64,000 nt of DNA from Nocardia fusca NBRC 14340. Its GTDB lineage: Bacteria > Actinomycetota > Actinomycetes > Mycobacteriales > Mycobacteriaceae. The notes beneath the pieces are model-generated. The model was given only the letters and a program-made list of their open reading frames with translations, had not been told where the DNA came from and searched no databases. Positions within the stretch are counted from its first letter, which is position 1. Each line of letters opens with the position of its first letter. The DNA lies in contig NZ_BDCU01000030.1 in NCBI RefSeq assembly GCF_001618425.1, positions 124,001 to 188,000 on the forward strand, written 5' to 3'. Below, piece by piece: positions 57,895 through 64,000 of this stretch. Position numbers and translations under genes: made by a program.

Positions 57895-59994
57895 ATGGCT
57901 GCGCAAGGAATCTTGGAAGGAGCGACCTCCCAACCACCGATCTCCCCGGACCCCACCGGTTACGCCGACCCTCGGCGTAACCCGTTGCGCCTGCCCGTTC
58001 TCACCGGCGCGATCGGCAAGCTGGTCGCCGATCGTCCCGCCACCGCCGACACGATCGTGTCCGCGCCGGCGCCGTTGCAGCCCATCGATCTCTCCGATGA
58101 CGCCGCGGTCGCCGAGGTGCTGGATCTGGCGGTGCGCATGGGTGAGGTCGTGCTGGCTTCGGGTTCGGCCGTCACCGATACCGAGACCACCGTGCGGTTC
58201 ATCGCCGCCACGTACGGTCTGTCGGCCTGTGACGTCGAGGTCACCTACAACTCCATCCGCATCTACGCGCATCGCGGCGCGCGGCTGCCCTCGGCGAGCT
58301 CCATGCGCGTCGTGCAGTACCGCTCGCTCGACTTCACCCGGCTCGCCGCGGTGGACCGGCTCACCCGCCGGATCCGCCGCGATGTCGTGCCGCCCGACGA
58401 AGCGCGCCGGGCCTTGGACGCCATCACCACCGCACCCCACCCGTACAAGCGGTGGACGGCCACCTTCGGCTGGTCGCTCATGGCCGCCGCGATCTCGCTG
58501 CTGCTCGGCGGCGGGTTCCTGGTCGCGGCGCTGAGCTTCGCCACCACGGCGGTGATCGACCGGACCAACCGCGCGCTCAACCGGCACGGTCTGCCGTTCT
58601 TCTTCCAGCATCTGGTGGGTGGCGCGATCGCGGCAGTCCCCGCGGTCGTCCTGGCCGCCTTCGCCGGGCCACTGGGTATCTCGGTGAGCCCCACGCTGAT
58701 CATCGCGGCCGGGATCACGGTATTGCTCAGCGGTTTGAGCCTGGTGGGTTCGGTGCAGGACGCGATCACCGGCGCGCCGATCACCGCGGCCGCCCGCATG
58801 CTCGAACTGCTGATGATGACCGGTGGCATCATCGCCGGTATCGCACTGACCCTGCGCATCGGCGAAATGTTCGACGCGACGGTGCCGTTGGACCTCAGCC
58901 CCGGGCACGGACTGTCGAACCTGCCCGTGCAGGTCGTGGCCGGTGCCGCCGCGGCGCTGGCGTTCGCGCTGGCCTGCTACGCGGAGCGACGGGCGTTGGC
59001 CGCGGCCGCGGGCAGCGGAGCTATGGGCACCATCTGCTACCTGATGGTGATCACCGCCGGATTCGGCCCGGTCGTCGCCGCGGGTGCGGCCGCCATCGTG
59101 ATCGGCCTCGTCGGTGGTCTGTTCGCCCGGCGCGCGCTGACTCCGCCACTGGTCGTGGCGCTCGCGGGGATCACCCCGCTGCTGCCGGGCCTGAGCATCT
59201 ACCGGGGACTGTACGGCCTGCTCAACGATGAACTCGCGCGCGGCGCGAACCAACTGCTGGCGGCGTTCGGTATCGGCTGCGCCCTGGCCGGCGGTGTGAC
59301 GCTCGGTGAATGGTTCGACCGGACGGTGCGCCGCCCGCCGATCCTGCGCAAGTTCGGCAACCTGCGCCGCCCGGTGGTCAAGCGCAGGAAGCGGCCCACC
59401 GTGAACCTGGGCAAACGGCGTCCGACAGTGAACCTCGGCAAGCGGCGGGCCACGCCGCCGGGCCGCCACCCCGTCCGCGTTCCGGTGCAGCATTCGACCC
59501 ACGCGGAGACCTCGGTGGATCTGCCTGCCGGTTTCCCCGCGGCAGGGCAGCTACCGCAGGTGCCGAAACTCGCGGTACCGCAGGCGTCCACGCCCGCCGC
59601 AGCACCGGTCCCCCGGACCCCTGCTCCGCAGGTTCCGGAACCGACGGGGCGCGGGACGGCGCCGGTACCGGAGTTCGATCGTGGGGCTTGGACGCACGAT
59701 CTGGACCCGGCGCCGGGGGTACGGCCCGATGTGGCACCGTCGGCACTGCCCACCGAGATGCTGGAAATGCCGGCACTGCCGGCGGCTCTGGTGGGCCTGC
59801 CGGGCGGACCACTGGGTGCCACCGAGGACATCCTGCCCACCGAAGCGATGCCGATCCTCGTGCCCGCCGAACCGGCCGGTCTCGCGGAACCGGTGGGAGT
59901 GGGCGTGGGCGAGCCGGTGGGTGTCGGCGCGGCGGACGCGCGGCTCGCACCGACCGAACCGCTCCCCGCCGCGCTGCGCCCCGACGGCCGCTGA
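57895..59994 (+). CDS. thrE: Threonine/serine exporter ThrE-type protein with long C-terminal tail
   Basis: A 699-residue membrane protein. Residues about 70-230 form the ThrE N-terminal domain (LDLAVRMGEVVLASGSAVTD, GLSACDVEVTYNSIRIYAHR), followed by about ten membrane helices up to residue 465. Family members export threonine and serine. A cytosolic tail of about 230 residues follows: first a basic stretch with the directly repeated RPTVNLGKR (27-base repeat, about 59393-59450), then a Pro/Ala/Gly-rich, low-complexity part. ThrE of C. glutamicum (489) and Mtb Rv3737 (about 529) lack most of this tail. ATG at 57895 has GGAAGGAG-like sequence only inside the gene, so the ribosome-binding site is weak. 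Confidence 0.9.
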   Translation: MAAQGILEGATSQPPISPDPTGYADPRRNPLRLPVLTGAIGKLVADRPATADTIVSAPAPLQPIDLSDDAAVAEVLDLAVRMGEVVLASGSAVTDTETTVRFIAATYGLSACDVEVTYNSIRIYAHRGARLPSASSMRVVQYRSLDFTRLAAVDRLTRRIRRDVVPPDEARRALDAITTAPHPYKRWTATFGWSLMAAAISLLLGGGFLVAALSFATTAVIDRTNRALNRHGLPFFFQHLVGGAIAAVPAVVLAAFAGPLGISVSPTLIIAAGITVLLSGLSLVGSVQDAITGAPITAAARMLELLMMTGGIIAGIALTLRIGEMFDATVPLDLSPGHGLSNLPVQVVAGAAAALAFALACYAERRALAAAAGSGAMGTICYLMVITAGFGPVVAAGAAAIVIGLVGGLFARRALTPPLVVALAGITPLLPGLSIYRGLYGLLNDELARGANQLLAAFGIGCALAGGVTLGEWFDRTVRRPPILRKFGNLRRPVVKRRKRPTVNLGKRRPTVNLGKRRATPPGRHPVRVPVQHSTHAETSVDLPAGFPAAGQLPQVPKLAVPQASTPAAAPVPRTPAPQVPEPTGRGTAPVPEFDRGAWTHDLDPAPGVRPDVAPSALPTEMLEMPALPAALVGLPGGPLGATEDILPTEAMPILVPAEPAGLAEPVGVGVGEPVGVGAADARLAPTEPLPAALRPDGR

Positions 59995-60136
59995 CGGAGG
60001 AACCCTGACCGGGCGCCGGAGCCGGTATCGTCGGGGTGTCGACCGCCCGGTCGCGCGGTGTGCCCGGCACACCGCGCGACCGGCGCAATCGGTGCGGGCG
60101 AGGTGCCCGCACCGCATTCGCAGGAAGGTGCACTCG

Positions 60137-60823
60137 ATGCCGGACGCCCCCGAGACCGCCGAACCGGCCGTGTCCTCGTTCTCCACCCGGATCCGGGAGG
60201 CCACCGCCCGCGAACACGAGGAGGCGGAGAACTCGACCTTCATCACCGAGATGCTGGACGGGTCACTGGGGATCGAGTCGTATCGCCGCTACACCGGTCA
60301 GCTCTGGTTCATCTACCGGGCCCTGGAGTCGCATGCCGACGCGCTCGCCACCGACCCGGTGGCCGGCCCGTTCATCAAACCGGAACTGGCCCGCACCGCC
60401 GAGCTGGAACGGGACCTGACCCATCTCGCCGGCCCGGATTGGCGTGAAGAGCTCACGCCGCTGCCCGCCACGGCAACCTATGCCGCGCGGATCGAGGAAT
60501 GCGCCCGGACGTGGCCGGGTGGCTATATCGCCCACCATTACACCCGCTACCTCGGTGATCTCTCCGGCGGCCAGGTGATCCGCGGCAATGCGGAGAAACT
60601 GTGGGACCTACCCCGCCGGGGCGACGGGGTGCGGTTCTACGTCTTCGAGCAGATCGGGAATCCCGCGGCCTTCAAACGCGAGTATCGGGCACTGCTCGAC
60701 CGGATCGGCGTGGACGAGCTCGAGCAGCGCCGCATCCTCGACGAGGGCAAACGCGCCTTCGTACTCAACCGCGCGGTGTTCACCGAACTGGCCGCCGAAT
60801 TCCCGGCCCGGCGCCCTTCCTGA
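60137..60823 (+). CDS. hmuO: Heme oxygenase (HmuO/HO-1 type)
   Basis: A 228-residue biliverdin-producing heme oxygenase. The proximal heme ligand is H27 in TAREHEEAENS and the distal-helix motif GDLSGGQ is at 140-146. It degrades heme to biliverdin, CO and iron with electrons from a reductase, and so supplies iron. ATG at 60137 has AGGAAGG eight bases upstream. No iron box is obvious in front of it, and no heme-uptake gene is adjacent. The following FAD dehydrogenase gene begins 68 bases later on the same strand and may be co-transcribed. Confidence 0.95.
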   Translation: MPDAPETAEPAVSSFSTRIREATAREHEEAENSTFITEMLDGSLGIESYRRYTGQLWFIYRALESHADALATDPVAGPFIKPELARTAELERDLTHLAGPDWREELTPLPATATYAARIEECARTWPGGYIAHHYTRYLGDLSGGQVIRGNAEKLWDLPRRGDGVRFYVFEQIGNPAAFKREYRALLDRIGVDELEQRRILDEGKRAFVLNRAVFTELAAEFPARRPS

Positions 60824-60891
60824 TCGCCGACCGGCCGACCTGGTCATCTGATACATTCCGGCCCGTAGCCACCGTGAGCGAAGGGTGAACC

Positions 60892-62592
60892 GTGTCCGAA
60901 ACCTCTGCCGCCGACCCGGTACCGGCCGACGAGTACCCCGTGATCGTCGTCGGGGCCGGGCTGGCCGGTCTCGTCGCCACCTATGAACTGACCAAGGCCG
61001 GACACCGGGTGCTCGTACTCGATCAGGAGAACCGCAACAACCTGGGCGGTCAGGCGTTCTGGTCGCTGGGCGGCCTGTTCTTCGTGGACAGCCCGGAGCA
61101 GCGGCGACTCGGTATCAAGGACTCCTACGAGCTGGCGCTGCAGGACTGGCTGGGTTCGGCCGGGTTCGACCGCGACGACGAGGACCATTGGGCCCGGCAG
61201 TGGGCCGAGGCCTACGTCCGGTTCGCCGCCACCGAGAAGCGCGGCTATCTCTACGACCTCGGCCTGCGGGTGACCCCGCTGGTCGGCTGGGCCGAACGCG
61301 GCGGCGCCCTCGCCGACGGGCACGGGAACTCGGTTCCGCGATTCCATATCTCCTGGGGCACCGGGCCGGGCGTGCTCGAGGTGTTCCTGAATCCCGTGCT
61401 GGAAGCCGAGCGCAAGGGCCTGGTGCGCTTCGCGTTCCGCCACCGGGTCGACGAACTGCTCGTCCACGACGGCGCGGTCACCGGGGTGCGCGGCAGCGTG
61501 CTCGAACCGACCGAACTCGCCCGCGGTGTCGCGTCCTCGCGCACGGTGGTGGGCGATTTCGAATTCCACGCCCGGGCCGTGCTGGTCACCTCCGGCGGTA
61601 TCGGCCACAATCACGACCTCATCCGGCAGAACTGGCCGGCGGACCGGCTGGGCCCCGCACCGCGCACCATGATCTCGGGTGTGCCCGCCCATGTGGACGG
61701 GCGGATGCTCGGTATCTCCGAATCGGCCGGCGCCGCCCTGGTGAACCGGGACCGGATGTGGCACTACACCGAGGGCATCAACAACTGGGACCCGATCTGG
61801 CCCGATCACGCCATCCGGATCATTCCCGGCCCGTCGTCGCTGTGGTTCGACGCGAACGGCAAACGGCTGCCGGCGCCGTGCTTCCCTGGTTTCGATACCA
61901 ATTCGACCATGAAGGCGATTCTGGCGACCGGCTACGACTATTCGTGGTTCGTGCTGACCCAGTCGATCATCGAGAAAGAGTTCGCGCTCTCCGGGTCCGA
62001 GCAGAACCCGGATATCACCAGCAAGGACCGGCTCACCACGGTCCGCAGCCGCTTCACCAAGGGTGCCCCGCAACCGGTGGAGGCGTTCAAGGAACACGGG
62101 GTCGATTTCGTGGTGGCCGATACGCTGCGCGAACTCGTCGACGGTATGAACGGCCTCGCCCGCGGCCCGCAACTGGACTACGCCGCAATGGAACGGCAGA
62201 TCGTGGCCCGCGATCGCGAGATCACCAACAAGTTCAGCAAGGACGCCCAGGTGACGGCGATCCACAACGCGCGCACGTTCTTCGGGGACCGCACCGCCCG
62301 GGTGGCCAAACCGCATCGGATCCTCGATCCGGCCGCCGGCCCGCTCATCGCGGTCCGGCTCAACATCCTGACCCGCAAAACCCTCGGCGGACTGCAGACC
62401 GATCTCCATTCCCGGGTGATGCGACCCGACGGCACTCCGCTGCCCGGCCTCTACGCCGCCGGTGAGGTCGCCGGCTTCGGCGGCGGCGGCGTGCACGGAT
62501 ACAACGCCCTGGAAGGTACGTTCCTGGGCGGCTGCATCTTCTCCGGCCGGACCGCCGGACGCGCACTCGCCACCGCACTGAACCGCGCCTGA
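60892..62592 (+). CDS. FAD-binding dehydrogenase (Rv0785-like)
   Basis: A 566-residue FAD-binding protein of the fumarate reductase/3-ketosteroid dehydrogenase-like superfamily. The dinucleotide-binding motif GAGLAGL is at 22-28 in VIVVGAGLAGLVATYELTKA, with EN-acid at the second strand, and the C-terminal FAD contact is LPGLYAAGEVAGFGGGGVHG. Mtb Rv0785 belongs to the same group, annotated as FAD-binding dehydrogenase. It would oxidise or reduce a hydrophobic substrate; sterol-type 1-dehydrogenation is possible but not shown. It starts with GTG at 60892. Confidence 0.9.
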   Translation: MSETSAADPVPADEYPVIVVGAGLAGLVATYELTKAGHRVLVLDQENRNNLGGQAFWSLGGLFFVDSPEQRRLGIKDSYELALQDWLGSAGFDRDDEDHWARQWAEAYVRFAATEKRGYLYDLGLRVTPLVGWAERGGALADGHGNSVPRFHISWGTGPGVLEVFLNPVLEAERKGLVRFAFRHRVDELLVHDGAVTGVRGSVLEPTELARGVASSRTVVGDFEFHARAVLVTSGGIGHNHDLIRQNWPADRLGPAPRTMISGVPAHVDGRMLGISESAGAALVNRDRMWHYTEGINNWDPIWPDHAIRIIPGPSSLWFDANGKRLPAPCFPGFDTNSTMKAILATGYDYSWFVLTQSIIEKEFALSGSEQNPDITSKDRLTTVRSRFTKGAPQPVEAFKEHGVDFVVADTLRELVDGMNGLARGPQLDYAAMERQIVARDREITNKFSKDAQVTAIHNARTFFGDRTARVAKPHRILDPAAGPLIAVRLNILTRKTLGGLQTDLHSRVMRPDGTPLPGLYAAGEVAGFGGGGVHGYNALEGTFLGGCIFSGRTAGRALATALNRA

Positions 62593-62595
62593 ACG

Positions 62596-62626
62596 GACGG
62601 CCCGGTCTGCCACGGCCGGGCCCGTC
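62596..62626. terminator. Imperfect hairpin between convergent genes
   Basis: GACGGCCCGG at 62596-62605 pairs with CCGGGCCCGTC at 62616-62626 with one bulged C. It lies between the FAD dehydrogenase and the IclR gene. Confidence 0.4.
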
Positions 62627-63447
62627 TAGTCCTGCGAGAGCAGCCGTCCCGCCTCGGCGGCCAGTGCCGACAGCTGCCGGGCCTGCCGTCCGGTATCGAT
62701 CGCCGGGCGACCGGAACCGATCCGGGTGGCCAGCGACAATGCCGCCACCGTGACCCCGCGGCGGCGTACCGGTACCGCCACACAGCCGATACCGGTGACC
62801 GCTTCCTCGTTGTCGACGGCGATACCCTGCCTGCTGCGAATCCGCGCCAGCTCCCGGTGCAGTTCCAGCCGATCGCCGATGGTGCGCGGGGTCAGCCGGG
62901 GAAGCTGTTCGCGCAGTGAGGTTTCCACCACACCGGGATCCAGGCTCGCCAGCAGCGCCTTGCCCAGCGCGGTGCTGTGCGCCGGTAATCTACCGCCGAC
63001 CCGGGTCGGGACGGCCGCGCTCTGCCGGCCGCCGGTCTTGTCCAGATAGACGACATCGCGGCCGTCGAGCACCCCCAGATGCCCGACCGACAGGGTGCGC
63101 TGGCACAGCTCGTGCAGCAGGGGGCCGATCACGGCCCGTAATTCGTTGTGGCCCGCGGCCAGCCCACCCAGTTCCAGGGTGCGCAGGCCCAGCCGGTAAC
63201 CACCCGGATAGTGCGCCAGCCAGCGCAACCGGATCATCTGGTCCAGGATGCGGTGGACCGTGGACCGCGGTAACCCGGTGCGTTCCACCAGATCCTGCAG
63301 CGTGAGCACGGGCGTCGCCGGCTCGAAAGCGTCCAGGATCGATGTCATCCGCTCGATCATCGACACCGGGGGCGCGGGCCGGGCCGGGGATTGCGCACCC
63401 CGCCACGACCCGCCCGGCTCCGGGTCGGCCAGCACCTCGACCGTCAT
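62626..63447 (-). CDS. IclR-family transcriptional regulator
   Basis: A 273-residue IclR-type regulator. The N-terminal 30 residues are an extension; the winged helix covers about 31-95 (LTLQDLVERTGLPRSTVHRI), and the GAF-like effector domain follows with SVGHLGVLDGRDVVYLDKTG, RVGGRLPAHSTALGKALLAS and GIAVDNEEAVTGIGCVAVPV, the typical ligand-pocket segments. It may control the neighbouring convergent FAD dehydrogenase or an unseen upstream pathway. The ATG is at 63445-63447. Confidence 0.93.
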   Translation of the reverse strand: MTVEVLADPEPGGSWRGAQSPARPAPPVSMIERMTSILDAFEPATPVLTLQDLVERTGLPRSTVHRILDQMIRLRWLAHYPGGYRLGLRTLELGGLAAGHNELRAVIGPLLHELCQRTLSVGHLGVLDGRDVVYLDKTGGRQSAAVPTRVGGRLPAHSTALGKALLASLDPGVVETSLREQLPRLTPRTIGDRLELHRELARIRSRQGIAVDNEEAVTGIGCVAVPVRRRGVTVAALSLATRIGSGRPAIDTGRQARQLSALAAEAGRLLSQD

Positions 63448-63546
63448 GACTTACCTCCATCGTGCAGCCCGGCCAGCATATGCGCAGCGAACCGCACGGT
63501 ACCGACGATGTCCCTTTCGGTACCTGTGCGAACCATCACAGGCCGC

Positions 63547-64000
63547 TCAGCTCGGCAGGAAGGGCGCGTTGAAAACACTGCACAGCCACCGTCCGTCCAC
63601 CAGCTCCATCACCGTGGACACCGACAGCTCCCGCGTCGTCTCCGCCTCGCCGGCAACCTGATTGACAGTGGTGATCTGCACCTGGACGTCGGCACGGGTG
63701 TCGCCGTCGGTCATGGTCGCCGTACAGCTGGTGTTCCCCGCCCGGGAACGCTCCGGGTCCGCGGAGACCAGTACCCGGGCCATCGGCAGCACGGTCGCGG
63801 CCTGGCTCTTCCACTGGCCGGTGGCGCCGGCCTGTACCTTCTGCTCCCAGCCCGCCGGGTCGTCGTAGTCGTAGCTCGCGACGAGCGCGGTGTACGCGCA
63901 GGCCGCCTGTTCGGCGGCGGTTTTCGCATCGGCGGGAGGTGGCGCGGCCGGATGATCCCCACCGCGCACGAGGCCGGTGAACCAGGCGGTCGCACCGAAC
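63547..64000 (-). CDS. Mce-associated-type membrane protein, N-terminus outside window
   Basis: Partial: the frame is open to the right edge, so the start is not visible. The visible 150 residues begin with the end of a hydrophobic helix (FGATAWFTGLV), then an Ala/Pro linker and an outer domain of the NTF2-like kind seen in Mce-associated membrane proteins (ACAYTALVASYDYDDPAGWE, GATGQWKSQAATVLPMARVL, ending RWLCSVFNAPFLPS). Two Cys may form a disulfide. Such proteins accompany Mce lipid-import systems or occur alone; the context to the right is needed to decide. Confidence 0.7.
   Translation of the reverse strand, partial: FGATAWFTGLVRGGDHPAAPPPADAKTAAEQAACAYTALVASYDYDDPAGWEQKVQAGATGQWKSQAATVLPMARVLVSADPERSRAGNTSCTATMTDGDTRADVQVQITTVNQVAGEAETTRELSVSTVMELVDGRWLCSVFNAPFLPS

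Overview
The window is high-GC actinobacterial DNA, and gene content points to the mycolic-acid Corynebacteriales, most likely Nocardia or a close relative. Many genes are recognisable orthologues of Mycobacterium tuberculosis genes and they lie in three blocks that run in one direction along the Mtb map: Rv1481 to Rv1473 (1-7653 and 10913-12860), Rv1846c to Rv1841c (15508-22425), and glcB/Rv1837c followed by Rv1832 to Rv1822 (33791-35980 and 43096-50319). The lineage call is inference from family memory and synteny; no database search was run.

Region 1-12860: a minus-strand vWA/DUF58/MoxR operon (cut off by the window edge), an Rv1476-like membrane protein, aconitase with its TetR repressor AcnR and a likely AcnR operator, then an accessory insert (MarR, cupin, thioesterase and a two-gene unit made of a 146-residue protein with a Ser/Thr/Asp tail plus an MvdD/TgmB-like ATP-grasp enzyme, a candidate graspetide RiPP locus), then a small helix-turn-helix protein and an ABC-F ATPase. 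Region 13054-15304: an SDR, a PaaI-like thioesterase and an unknown protein framed by two IdeR/DtxR-like iron boxes. Region 15457-23321: BlaI, an M56 metallopeptidase, a DEAD-box helicase, GuaB1, two CorC/HlyC-type CBS membrane proteins and a glycosylase-like protein. Region 23490-32731 is accessory: methyltransferase, DUF3592 protein, GNAT, a DUF397 remnant, a secreted LVIVD-repeat protein, an HxlR/thioesterase divergent pair, a 33-residue hydrophobic peptide, an MHYT membrane sensor and an isolated HypX.

Region 32901-42893: quinone reductase, malate synthase G, an HNH/WhiB pair, a solute-binding/vWA fusion, and a CitA/CitB-type two-component system divergent from a dicarboxylate transporter across a CRP/GlxR-like palindrome. 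Region 43096-50319: glycine cleavage genes gcvP (behind a tandem glycine riboswitch) and gcvH, two MerR regulators, a DUF151 nuclease-like protein, the FHA regulator GarA and a CDP-alcohol phosphatidyltransferase. Region 50435-64000: a ChoD-like GMC oxidase, DUF2252 and NERD proteins, a PAP2 phosphatase, an acyl-CoA oxidase-like enzyme, ThrE, heme oxygenase, an FAD dehydrogenase, an IclR regulator and the end of a Mce-associated-type protein.

Functionally, central carbon metabolism is strongly represented: aconitase, malate synthase, dicarboxylate uptake, glycine cleavage and GarA, which in relatives controls 2-oxoglutarate and glutamate enzymes. No tRNA, rRNA, CRISPR array, transposase or phage gene was seen. 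Strong GC-rich hairpins separate most convergent gene pairs.
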